The translations under genes and the position numbers were made by a program. A stretch of 64,000 nucleotides of DNA, from positions 79,758 through 143,757 of the forward strand of contig JAQTXC010000001.1 in NCBI GenBank assembly GCA_028689015.1. The letters are read 5' to 3'. Source of the stretch: Dechloromonas sp. (GTDB lineage Bacteria > Pseudomonadota > Gammaproteobacteria > Burkholderiales > Rhodocyclaceae). The number at the start of each line of letters is the position of its first letter. The stretch's first letter is position 1. The notes beneath the pieces were generated by a model. The model searched no databases. It saw nothing but the letters and a program-made list of their open reading frames with translations, and was not told the DNA's origin. Of the stretch, positions 9,501 through 16,973 are shown in pieces.

Positions 9501-10234
9501 GTACCGAGGGTGCCAAAAATCTCCTGGTTGGGAATGTCAGCATAAAACGGGTTGGGGATATAAACGACCGGACAGCCGCACAACATGGCTTCAGTACAGG
9601 TCGCCGACGGTTCGTAGGCGTACAACACCTCTGCCGATTTGAATAACTTGGCCAGTTCTTCCGGCGAACGGGGGTGGTCGTGGGAGACTTCGAGGGCATC
9701 AGCTGGGTGCTGGTTCAGCAAATCAAGGGTCAGCAGTTTGGGTTTGGCCCGGCTGACAAAAAATAGACTGCCGGTGCGCCGGGTGTGCGCTGGCGGCGGC
9801 TGGAAGAGCGAGAGATCAGAGGTGGGTGTGAAAAGCTGCGGGGCCTCGATACCTGGCGGTAGAAATTCCTTTTTGTAGGCATAAAGAATCTCCTCTGGAT
9901 TGATGTCGTCAGCCCCTCCCACGATTCCTGGCCGATTCAGCAGGTAACGAACGACCAGATCACTGTTTTCCGGATTGCCGTGGACGACTTCCGGATAAAT
10001 GACAATCGGTTTCAGCTCAGCGGCGGCATGTTGCTCGCGCAGTTCAGGCGTTAATAAGGCGGTATTGAGGCGTGGATTGAGTTGCTCAGTGACCAGATAG
10101 GCTTCTTCACCCAGCAAACGAAGCGCATGCGCTAAGTAATGCAGCACCCGGATACCGGATGAACGGTAGGTGTAGGCCGGGGCGTGGATGTAATACGGAT
10201 GATGGCGTTCCCGGTGCAGTTTGCTTCTGGCCAT
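6581..10234 (-). CDS. Multidomain glycosyltransferase (1217 aa)
   Basis: This is a large cytoplasmic protein combining several glycosyltransferase modules. The first ~330 residues resemble a GT-B-like region (HAPAYTYRSSGIRVLHYLAHAL; later EALFCGCPVVY-type motif seen as TEAMLCGCPVVYIPNP). A central GT-A/GT2 domain of the rhamnosyltransferase type begins near residue 585 (VSIIIPTRDQPGY), with a DxD-like LFLDNDTEI near 675. A C-terminal GT-B/GT4-like domain at ~1050-1190 carries RVGWAGAQQHLGDL and LLEYGIMGWPVVCTD. Start at ATG 10234 was preferred over upstream 10288, which lies inside the previous gene; it leaves a 17-bp gap. It is the last gene of the eight-gene glycan operon. Donor and acceptor sugars cannot be read from sequence. 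Confidence 0.88.
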   Translation of the reverse strand: MARSKLHRERHHPYYIHAPAYTYRSSGIRVLHYLAHALRLLGEEAYLVTEQLNPRLNTALLTPELREQHAAAELKPIVIYPEVVHGNPENSDLVVRYLLNRPGIVGGADDINPEEILYAYKKEFLPPGIEAPQLFTPTSDLSLFQPPPAHTRRTGSLFFVSRAKPKLLTLDLLNQHPADALEVSHDHPRSPEELAKLFKSAEVLYAYEPSATCTEAMLCGCPVVYIPNPFYADIPNQEIFGTLGTALLGDAEGWQRAKETVNQAFEIFQAREKVFWQQLRRFVRHTQKIACRHVAQRGIRANTIAANENQAAKDYALWRSRKSLQEIDGQLLAERMMRDWTSRPLFNIVLEVRAGEENLLADTLDHLGPQWYGDWHLTIFAEFPPFSDDLAQIPQVTWHTVPAGGFVDAFNHCLADLPGDWLLLLETGCQLEAHALAYFADTLNLAGMPRLIYCDEDQLTASGEFANPRFKPALNREMLRSMYYLGPCLAVEKRSLAGCGGLQWAGSAGYYDIALKFCELYGQRGMVHLPEILVHTSHAMLRELPVDDEHAALHAHFARQGIAAQLEPGVLQGTQAITYPPQGNPQVSIIIPTRDQPGYLQHCVDSLLSETDYKNFELILVDHDTTDPDALDLICGWLERGDLADRMRCIRSDGEFNWARLANLGASEARGDYLLFLDNDTEIIQPAWLSRLLGLVQQQDVVAVAPRLSCPDGKFSKINQLPRLLGIAGLTAPLGEEGKGLLEPGYCGRLQISQEMSALSGSCLLVQRNAFLQAGKFDEINTPLQESVTDLSLRLGQAGGKLIWTPWVDVIHHGGISRRRALNDAPERNRQSESLLAEQDYLLRQHLPTLANDPNYHRQLSLLTPFAIEPHAVVDWDTRVHDRLRVLGVPLTSGSGEYRMTAPFRALQRAGLAQCCLVHPISKKVSRVINPIELARAAPDVLMLQQAIDDTQISQLKRYRQYNRNIFITYAVDDAMGNLPRKHYLYNYQAREGKSRMREGLAYCDRLIVSTEPLADYCRNMIDDIVVVPNRLEKERWLGLNPQRRTSKKPRVGWAGAQQHLGDLELICQVVEALKDEVDWVFMGMCPDFLKPHIREEHAFVAFNHYPAKLASLNLDLAIAPLEQHLFNEGKSNLRLLEYGIMGWPVVCTDIYPYQTNHAPVKRVNNVASEWIAAIRERIYDLDATAREGDRLRDWVLTHYLLEDHLPQWVTAVTPAR

Positions 10235-10251
10235 GGTCAATACTTTCAGAT

Positions 10252-11307
10252 CTATTTTTTCTGGATATACAGGGTGTCGCCAAGACAATAGGCTTGCTCG
10301 ATCAGGTCAGCGTGCTGCTGCAGATAGTGGTCGCCCGCTTGCCGGGGGCCGCTGCCAAAACTCCAGCAATAATCGTCGATCAGTATCCAGCCGCCGCTGC
10401 CTACCCAGGGGCTCCAGGCGGCGATATCGGCGCTCACCGCTTCAAGCGCATGATTCCCGTCAATGTGTAGCAAGGCAATTGTGCCGGTGGACTCTGTCCG
10501 GCTGAACGCCGTACCGGCACGATAGCTTTCTGCGCCCTGGCATGAGGTCGACCGCAACCAATCGAGATTGTCGAGGTTGAAGGCTTGGCGTATGGCTCGA
10601 AAGTAGTGATGGACGTCGTTATAGCGCCGATGTCGGGAGGCGGTGTTGACCAGCTTTGCAGAATCGCCCTGGTCGCCAGCTTCTTGATTCGACCAAGGGT
10701 CAATACAGAGCACATGGCCCAGATTCAATCTGCGGGCCAGATAGGCAAAGGCATAGGCACTACGTCCAAACAGGCTGCCGATTTCGACAATGTCACCCGC
10801 CGGACAACGGCCCATGAGTTCAACGATGGCCTCCAGTTTGGCAAGATCACTTTGCCCTGGGATGGTAAAGAAGCCCAGATGTAGACCGGATAGCGTGTCC
10901 AGAGCGTCGCTTCCCAGGCGGCTGACGGCGGTGGCCGGCATGACCGCAAGTTGTTTTTGTGCCCAACTGACGGCAAGGCGATAGCGGCTTAGATCTTGTT
11001 CGTAAGGCGAGGGTTGCAGTAACGATAAACTCAATTGTCCCTGTCGGATCAAATCGTCAAGACTGGCCCAGACCACCGGGTGCGGGCTGTAGAGGTGGGT
11101 AATCCGCTCGGTTGTGATCAGTGCGCGTAAGGCGTCGATAAAACCCCTGTCGGAGACGTAAGGCAAGTACAGAAAATGGTCATTGCCTCGATCTGAATGA
11201 GCGCAGGCGACCTCGATTCCCAAACTGTGGGCTTGGTGTTGCATTTGCCCAGCAGCATCGCCATCAAATGGAAAAATAAGGAGTTTGGGTGGGTTGACCG
11301 TGGTCAT
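10252..11307 (-). CDS. SAM-dependent methyltransferase with N-terminal ligase-like domain
   Basis: This protein has 351 residues. The C-terminal half (about 165-350) is a class I methyltransferase of the Methyltransf_24/TylF-like kind. The SAM-binding motif is GDIVEIGSLFGRSA near residue 169, then VLCIDPWSN, and the acidic LLHIDGNHALE and ILIDDY motifs. The N-terminal ~150 residues (LLIFPFDGDAAGQMQHQAHSLG) look like a nucleotide-sugar or pre-ATP-grasp style Rossmann domain, with low certainty. It overlaps the upstream sulfotransferase gene by 4 bp and is followed by the large glycosyltransferase, so sugar or glycan O-methylation is the likely role (inference from context). Confidence 0.82.
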   Translation of the reverse strand: MTTVNPPKLLIFPFDGDAAGQMQHQAHSLGIEVACAHSDRGNDHFLYLPYVSDRGFIDALRALITTERITHLYSPHPVVWASLDDLIRQGQLSLSLLQPSPYEQDLSRYRLAVSWAQKQLAVMPATAVSRLGSDALDTLSGLHLGFFTIPGQSDLAKLEAIVELMGRCPAGDIVEIGSLFGRSAYAFAYLARRLNLGHVLCIDPWSNQEAGDQGDSAKLVNTASRHRRYNDVHHYFRAIRQAFNLDNLDWLRSTSCQGAESYRAGTAFSRTESTGTIALLHIDGNHALEAVSADIAAWSPWVGSGGWILIDDYCWSFGSGPRQAGDHYLQQHADLIEQAYCLGDTLYIQKK

Positions 11308-12251
11308 CTCGGAAGTTTCCTGGAAATCTCGAATTGGGTGGGCCCTCGATATTCTTTGGCTGGCAAGCCTGTTTTCATCAGCAGCTCGGCAAAGTAAGGC
11401 TGCGGGTGTCGACAGAAGTCTTCGTAAGACACGTGCATTTTCCTTTCCGGGCTGAGCTTGGCCATCCCGCGTTCAATGGCGGCATTAATATACTCAACCT
11501 GTCCTATGGCTTGCTGCTCCGGAGAGGCGCTTTCTAGTAGTACTCGTTCTGGAATGTCGAATGAGTACCAAGTTTCAGTATTGCCAAACTGGCGCTGCCG
11601 AGCCTCGAGAATTGATGCCGCATTGCTAGCTGTATCCCGCTTGAGCTGAATGAACAGAGCTTTTTCGAAAATTGAATCAAGAAAGGGGATGTTGTAATTA
11701 AACAGCATGCCCTTGGCTGCGAAAGGCCGGTCAAAAACATCAATCAAGCCGTTGATTTCCGATTGCAAAGCCACGGTGTCAAAAGTGTCCCGCAGTTCGT
11801 CGTCTGACCAGATATCGCGTTCTGGGTCGGCCAGAAAGCGACGCCAGAAATACCAGAACTCATGAGGTGATAGGCTGCCCTTGGTTTTGCCGTTGTTTGA
11901 ATTGAAGTCGCCGTTGTTGACCAGATCGTTGAGTTCATCGCGAAAGTTGAAGCGGGGGTCGGTGAGTAGCAACTGGATTTTGGCGCCGATGATCGGGGCA
12001 CCATAAAAACGCGACAGTAGGTTGCTGGGGTAACCAAAAAGACCGCTTTGCGCCAGCCACTGCATGAACAGGGTTGTGCCGCTACGCAAGGGGCCCATCA
12101 CGAAAATAAGGGGATGCCGCATACCTTGTCCGAAATGCTCGGTCATCGCCTGTTGTTCCGCCACGCCGAGTCGGTTGTTGATGTCCTGCAGCAGTGTTTC
12201 CAGGGCGGCGTTGCGCGAGAAGTGGCTGGTACGTGTTCTAGCGGAGGTCAT
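11304..12251 (-). CDS. Sulfotransferase family protein
   Basis: This is a predicted PAPS-dependent sulfotransferase of 315 residues. The 5'-phosphosulfate-binding loop is visible near residues 49-65 as FVMGPLRSGTTLFMQWLA (the PxRSGTT motif). A later 3'-phosphate-binding region is plausible around FIQLKRDTASNAASI. Length fits the Sulfotransfer_1/3 families. It overlaps neighbours at both ends (14 bp with the WbqC gene upstream, 4 bp with the methyltransferase gene), so it is co-translated within the glycan operon and probably sulfates a sugar. PAPS supply would come from sulfate activation genes such as the cysNC at the right end of the window. Confidence 0.85.
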   Translation of the reverse strand: MTSARTRTSHFSRNAALETLLQDINNRLGVAEQQAMTEHFGQGMRHPLIFVMGPLRSGTTLFMQWLAQSGLFGYPSNLLSRFYGAPIIGAKIQLLLTDPRFNFRDELNDLVNNGDFNSNNGKTKGSLSPHEFWYFWRRFLADPERDIWSDDELRDTFDTVALQSEINGLIDVFDRPFAAKGMLFNYNIPFLDSIFEKALFIQLKRDTASNAASILEARQRQFGNTETWYSFDIPERVLLESASPEQQAIGQVEYINAAIERGMAKLSPERKMHVSYEDFCRHPQPYFAELLMKTGLPAKEYRGPTQFEISRKLPR

Positions 12252-12927
12252 AGGCTCGTAAAAACCTCTGGCATTGGCTGGGGGTGTTGAACATGATCAG
12301 ATCAATGATTGAGAGCATTGGAACAAATGGTGCCGAGAATTGTGGGTAGCAGATGTCGTGCGGGGCAATGAACTCAAGCGCGATGCCGTGTGCCCGGAAT
12401 TGCTCGCGATCATAGAGCGCTGTGCCACCGGGTAGATTGACGTAGTGGGTCGCTTGCAGTGTCTGGCATAAATCCAAAATTTTCTGCGTGCCACGTTGTG
12501 TTGGGTCTTGCTCAATCTGCGATGAGGTTAACCATTCTGTTTCTATTCCGAGGTAGTCGGCCGTGCGAATCAGGCTGGTGCTTAGAAAGCGGGCGAGATT
12601 CGTTTCCTCGTTGGTCAGACATTGTTCAATGAGTGGAAATGCGCGACCAAAGCAGGGGGCCTTCCGGTAGTTTTGGTAGAGGGTGTCGAGCAGTTTTTTC
12701 GGAATGGGCAATCGTTCGTGTTCGTCAATGTGTCGATTTTGGCTGGCAGCTTTGACCGGTAGGGTGATACGTTGCGCTTGTTGGTGCCCCAGAATGACGT
12801 TGCGATTGATCCAGCCGCGGGTGATGTAATTGACGTCATCGAAAAAGACGAAATGGTCGACTGCCATCATCAGCTGAAAATAGCCGATATAGGGGAAAAA
12901 ATAGGGTTGCATCACCGCAAGTTTCAT
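12238..12927 (-). CDS. WbqC family protein
   Basis: This 229-aa protein starts MKLAVMQPYFFPYIGYFQLM and continues FVFFDDVNYITRGWINRN, both signatures of the WbqC family. WbqC proteins occur in O-antigen and sugar-modification loci, usually next to DegT aminotransferases. Their exact reaction is not firmly established, but they are treated as acyl or aminoacyl-transfer-like enzymes on amino sugars. Here it lies directly after a DegT-family aminotransferase, which fits that pairing. ATG 12927 begins a family-typical N-terminus with no extra residues. Confidence 0.87.
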   Translation of the reverse strand: MKLAVMQPYFFPYIGYFQLMMAVDHFVFFDDVNYITRGWINRNVILGHQQAQRITLPVKAASQNRHIDEHERLPIPKKLLDTLYQNYRKAPCFGRAFPLIEQCLTNEETNLARFLSTSLIRTADYLGIETEWLTSSQIEQDPTQRGTQKILDLCQTLQATHYVNLPGGTALYDREQFRAHGIALEFIAPHDICYPQFSAPFVPMLSIIDLIMFNTPSQCQRFLRAYDLR

Positions 12928-12949
12928 GGTGCCTGACTGTTCGCTTGGC

Positions 12950-14086
12950 TTAACGAGTCTTGTAAGCGGAAATGACAGCGGTGATGCGCATGATTTGCTC
13001 TGAATCCAGGTGAGGCGACAGCGGCAAGCAAATCACTTTCTGGGCGCGGTCACGGGCGTTTGGCAGGCGTTCTGGCATGGCTGACGGCAGGCCGCGGTAC
13101 ATCGGCAGGTCGCTGATCAGTGGGTAGAAATAACGTCGGCCGTGAAAGCCGGCGGCGCGCAGGTGCTCATAGAGTTGGTCGCGGGTCAGCGGGTAGTCGG
13201 CTTCGACCCAGATCGGGAAGTAGGCGGCATTGTCGAGGATGCCTGGCGCGGTTTGGCGAGGGTGGATGCCGGGAATGCCGTGCAGTGCGTCGCGATAGCA
13301 GTCGACCAGCGCCCGTCGGCGGTCGAGGACTGCGTCGATGTGTTTGAGTTGAAGCAGGCCGAAGGCGGCATTGAGTTCACTCATCTTGCCGTTGATGCCA
13401 GGGGCGACGACGGTGACTTCATCAGCAAAACCAAAATTTTTCAGGTAGTCGATGCGCTGTTTGGTACGAGCGTCCGGGCTGATGATGGCGCCGCCTTCAA
13501 AGGTGTTGAAAACTTTGGTGGCGTGAAAGCTCAGGATGGATAGGTCGCCGTGGCGCAGGATGCTGCCACCGGGGTCGCGGACGCCAAAGGCATGGGCTGC
13601 ATCGTAAATAACCTTGAGGCCGTAGGCGTCGGCAATCTGCTGAATGCGGTCGACGGCGCACGGGGTGCCATAACAATGGACTGGCAAGATGGCGGTGGTT
13701 GCCGGCGTGATGGCTTCTTCAATGCGGGCCGGGTCGAGATTGCAGGTTTCGGGATCGATATCGACAAAAACCGGTTTCAGGTTGTTCCAGAGCAGCGAGT
13801 GGGCGGTGGCGGCGAAGGTGTATGGGGTGGTGATGACTTCGCCGTTGATGCGCAGGGCCTGAAGCGCCGTCATCAGGGCTAGGGTGCCGTTGGCAAAAAG
13901 CGAGATGTGTTCGACGCCCAGGTGTTCGGCCAGTGCGCTTTCGAATTGCTGATGAAAGGGGCCGCCGTTGGTCAGTCGCCGGCTCTGCCAGATCGCCTCG
14001 AGGTAGGGCTGGAATTCTTCCAGGGGCGGTAGATAGGGCTCGGTGACGTAGATCGGCGGGTTTTGGGCGGGCGGTGACGTCGGCAT
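12950..14086 (-). CDS. DegT/DnrJ/EryC1/StrS aminotransferase
   Basis: This is a PLP-dependent sugar aminotransferase of 378 residues. Conserved features are LFANGTLALMTALQAL (phosphate-binding region), VIYDAAHAFG (Asp contacting the PLP ring nitrogen) and LSFHATKVFNTFEGGA, where the Lys is the Schiff-base residue. The C-terminus has the RRYFYPL segment typical of the family. ATG 14086 was chosen because the longer ORF start (14170) lies within the upstream gene; the gap to that gene's stop is 11 bp. It likely makes an amino sugar nucleotide for the glycan assembled by this operon. Confidence 0.9.
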   Translation of the reverse strand: MPTSPPAQNPPIYVTEPYLPPLEEFQPYLEAIWQSRRLTNGGPFHQQFESALAEHLGVEHISLFANGTLALMTALQALRINGEVITTPYTFAATAHSLLWNNLKPVFVDIDPETCNLDPARIEEAITPATTAILPVHCYGTPCAVDRIQQIADAYGLKVIYDAAHAFGVRDPGGSILRHGDLSILSFHATKVFNTFEGGAIISPDARTKQRIDYLKNFGFADEVTVVAPGINGKMSELNAAFGLLQLKHIDAVLDRRRALVDCYRDALHGIPGIHPRQTAPGILDNAAYFPIWVEADYPLTRDQLYEHLRAAGFHGRRYFYPLISDLPMYRGLPSAMPERLPNARDRAQKVICLPLSPHLDSEQIMRITAVISAYKTR

Positions 14087-14097
14087 GATCCGGTTAC

Positions 14098-15480
14098 TCA
14101 GGTCAGAATGCGGATGTCGATGCAGGTTTTGTACCAAGGGCTGCGCCGCTCGGCCAGATTCCAGCGCCATTCGCCCTCTTTGCGGCTATATAAACAGAAG
14201 GGAATGCCGAGGGCGCCGGCGAGATTGGCGCCTGCGGTGTCTACGGTCAGTAGTTTTTGCAGGTTTACGGTCAACGCGGCTGCCAGGTCAAAATTGCTGA
14301 GCCATGGGCTTGGGTCGGGCACTTGTTGTGTGGCCAGGGTGTGGCGCTCGTCGGGTGTGGCGGCATGTTGCAGGCTGATGGCCGGTCGGTCGGTTGCTTC
14401 GAGTTGGCAAAACAGGCGGTCGACTGTCGTTGACCGTAAGGCATCTTGCGGGTGCTGTGGGTTGCCACGCCAGATGAGGCCACAGCGCGGACGATGGGCT
14501 TGTTCGCTTAGCCAGTGCTCGACTTTGGCGTGTGCGGCGGCGCTGGGTTGCAGGTAGCCGTCACTGGCAGGGGGCGTCAACCAGCCACGGCGGAGCAGGT
14601 GCAGCGGCAGGCTGCCGATTGGGCAGGCGTAATCGACGGGGCTGCTTACTGTGTCAGTGCTGCTGCAGACGTGGATCGCCGGAAAACTGGCTTGCAGCAG
14701 CGCTTGTAGCGGCTTGGGTACAAGCAGCGTCAGTTGTCTGGCCTCGTCGATCAGTGCGGGCAGGTAGCGGGCAAACAGCAGGTTGTCGCCCAGTCCTTGC
14801 TCTGGCAGAACGACGAGATGCTTGCCGGCGAGTGACTGGCCTTGCCAGAGGGGGCGTCCGGGCAGGGTGCGGGGCTGCTCGTCATCCCGCCAGCGCGCTT
14901 CGTACAGCGGCCAGGCCTCGGCCCAGCGCTCGGCGCGCAGCAGGGCTAAGGCGGCGGCAAAGCGATGCAGGCGTTGCTGCGGGGCGAGGCGCATGGCTTG
15001 CTGGATGGCCGCGATACCGGCGTCGATCTGCCCGGCGGCAACCAGGGCTTGGCCGAGGTCGCACCAGGTGCTATCGGCGCGCGGATGGCGGCGGACGGTG
15101 TCGCGGTGAACGTGAATGGCTTCGGAAAAATGGCCCAGGCGATAGAGCAGGGCGCCCAGGTTATGCGCCCCGGCCAGGTGATCAGGGTGGCGGTTGAGTA
15201 GGTCGATATAGGCGGCAATGGCGTCGTGCGGTGCCTTGCAGTCGGCCAGCAGATTAGCCCGGCAGGTGAGTAGCGTGGGGTCGTTGGCGTCTTGTTCAAG
15301 GGCGTATTCGATGGCGACGCGGGCTTCATGGAAGCGCTGGCGTGCTTCAAGGGCCAGCGCCAGGCCCAGCAGATGGGCCGGATTCGTTGGGTCGGTCAGC
15401 AGTCGTTGATGAAAAAACTGCTCGGCGGCGCTGGTCTGGCCCGTTTGTAACAGGGCTTTGCCGGCCGGATCGATCAGCAT
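14098..15480 (-). CDS. TPR protein with GT9-like glycosyltransferase domain
   Basis: This protein has 460 residues. The N-terminal ~210 residues are tetratricopeptide repeats (HLAGAHNLGALLYRLGHFSEAIHVH and similar 34-residue units). The C-terminal ~240 residues resemble the heptosyltransferase/GT9-like fold that follows TPRs in many bacterial proteins (LVVLPEQGLGDNLLFARYLP; CGLIWRGNP; LLTVDTAGANLAGALG). Proteins of this architecture are common next to flagellin and surface-glycan genes. It overlaps the upstream SPINDLY-like gene by 7 bp. The acceptor is unknown; a protein acceptor is suggested by the TPRs (inference). Confidence 0.82.
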   Translation of the reverse strand: MLIDPAGKALLQTGQTSAAEQFFHQRLLTDPTNPAHLLGLALALEARQRFHEARVAIEYALEQDANDPTLLTCRANLLADCKAPHDAIAAYIDLLNRHPDHLAGAHNLGALLYRLGHFSEAIHVHRDTVRRHPRADSTWCDLGQALVAAGQIDAGIAAIQQAMRLAPQQRLHRFAAALALLRAERWAEAWPLYEARWRDDEQPRTLPGRPLWQGQSLAGKHLVVLPEQGLGDNLLFARYLPALIDEARQLTLLVPKPLQALLQASFPAIHVCSSTDTVSSPVDYACPIGSLPLHLLRRGWLTPPASDGYLQPSAAAHAKVEHWLSEQAHRPRCGLIWRGNPQHPQDALRSTTVDRLFCQLEATDRPAISLQHAATPDERHTLATQQVPDPSPWLSNFDLAAALTVNLQKLLTVDTAGANLAGALGIPFCLYSRKEGEWRWNLAERRSPWYKTCIDIRILT

Positions 15481-16973
15481 GTTGCGCTGAGGGCGGTGAC
15501 GAGTTGCGTGAATTGCGCTTCCAGTTCCCGGGTCAGGCCGGCCTGATCGAGCAGGGGCGATGTCCGGAGATGCCCCCGTTGCTGGCGACGTTGTGCGTCC
15601 AGACCAGCCGGTTCACTCGCCCAATGGATGGCGGTCTGCACATAGGCTTGGGGGCTCTCGACGATGCCGGCCGGCAAATTTGCGGCGGCGAGAATTGCCG
15701 CTGCGGCACGTTCTGCTGGCAGGGTGCCGGCCAGGGTCAGGCAGGGCAAGCCTTGCCACAAGGCGTGCGCGGTGGTGACGGCGCCGGACAGGGGGAAGGG
15801 CTCAAGGGCAATGTCGATGGCTTCGCCCTGGCGAAAAAAGTCGCTGCGCGATTGTTGCGGCAACAGGTCGACCCGCGCGTTTGGCACGCCGTGGGCCGCC
15901 AGGTGTTGACGCCAGTGTTGGCCTTGGCTGTGCTCGGTGCCCGGCGCGTGTGGGCCGATCAAGCGTAGCCGGGCATTGGGTACGGCATCGAGGATTTGTC
16001 GCCAGCAGGTGAGTGTGGCCGGCGATACTTTTTGTACATTGTTTAGACTACCGAAGGTGACGTAGCCGTTTTGCAGACAAGGGGCCGGGCCGGGCTCGGG
16101 CAGATCAGGTGGCGGGGCGAAACAGGCAAAATGTGGCAGGCGGATGATGGGTTCGGTAGCCCATTGCTCGTTGCCCGGCGGGTCCATGATCGAATCGCTG
16201 AGTCGGCCGTCCAGTACACTCAGGCCACTGGTGCCGTTGTAGCCAAACCAGGTCAGTTGAATGGGGGCGGGACGGCGCGCCAAGGTCAGCAGGCGCGTCC
16301 CTTCGCTATGACCGGAGAGATCAATCAGGATGTCGATGCCGCGGCGCTGGATCAACTTGGCCAGCGCGGCATCGTCCAGGGTTCGGACCTCGTTCCAGTA
16401 ATCAAAGCGCGCTTTGATGCCGGCGGTCAACGCATCCGCCTGGCCGGAAAAGAAGGCGATCAGCTCGAATTGTTGCCGGTCGTGCTGTTCGAGCAGTGGC
16501 GCGAAGAAATCCATCAAGGCGTGCTGGCGAAAGTCGGCCGACAGATAGCCCAGGCGGATTTTTCCCCGGGGTTTTCGCAGGGCGGGGCGGGCAGAGGACA
16601 ATGGGTCGGCAAAGCGCTGGCCCCAGTCGCGGTAAGCGGCGAGTACGGTCGCTGGCGTGCTGCCACAGGCCTGGTGCAGATAGGCCAGGGCAGAGTACAG
16701 GCGCTGATCGTTGGGCGAACGGCGAATGGCCTCACTGATGGCCGCCCGCGCGGCCGGGGGGTCGCCCAGCTTGAGCCGGGCAATCGCCTCACCGAACCAG
16801 GCGTCGCCCAGGCGCGGGGCAATTTGTTGCGCGGCGAGGAAAGTCGCCAGGGCCTCGGCAGGGTCGTGAATTTTCAGGTAGAGAAAACCCACTTCGCACC
16901 ACAAGGCACCGTTCTGGGGGGCCTTGCTCAGGCGTTGCAGGCAGTCCGCCAGTTGTTCCAGCGGGTTCTTCAT
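15474..16973 (-). CDS. SPINDLY/OGT-like O-linked glycosyltransferase (GT41)
   Basis: This protein has 499 residues. N-terminal TPR-like repeats cover ~1-130. A GT41 (O-GlcNAc transferase/SPINDLY-type) catalytic domain begins at ~136 (KIRLGYLSADFRQHALM). It continues with DILIDLSGHSEGTRL, PIQLTWFGYNGTSG (matching the conserved P-Q-V-x-W-x-G-Y-x-x-T-x-G motif) and YVTFGSLNNVQKVSP. This family transfers a sugar to Ser/Thr of proteins. The position 14 kb from flagellin, in an operon of sugar-modifying genes, makes flagellin or a secreted protein the leading acceptor candidate (inference). It overlaps the cyclase gene by 4 bp. Confidence 0.88.
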   Translation of the reverse strand: MKNPLEQLADCLQRLSKAPQNGALWCEVGFLYLKIHDPAEALATFLAAQQIAPRLGDAWFGEAIARLKLGDPPAARAAISEAIRRSPNDQRLYSALAYLHQACGSTPATVLAAYRDWGQRFADPLSSARPALRKPRGKIRLGYLSADFRQHALMDFFAPLLEQHDRQQFELIAFFSGQADALTAGIKARFDYWNEVRTLDDAALAKLIQRRGIDILIDLSGHSEGTRLLTLARRPAPIQLTWFGYNGTSGLSVLDGRLSDSIMDPPGNEQWATEPIIRLPHFACFAPPPDLPEPGPAPCLQNGYVTFGSLNNVQKVSPATLTCWRQILDAVPNARLRLIGPHAPGTEHSQGQHWRQHLAAHGVPNARVDLLPQQSRSDFFRQGEAIDIALEPFPLSGAVTTAHALWQGLPCLTLAGTLPAERAAAAILAAANLPAGIVESPQAYVQTAIHWASEPAGLDAQRRQQRGHLRTSPLLDQAGLTRELEAQFTQLVTALSATC

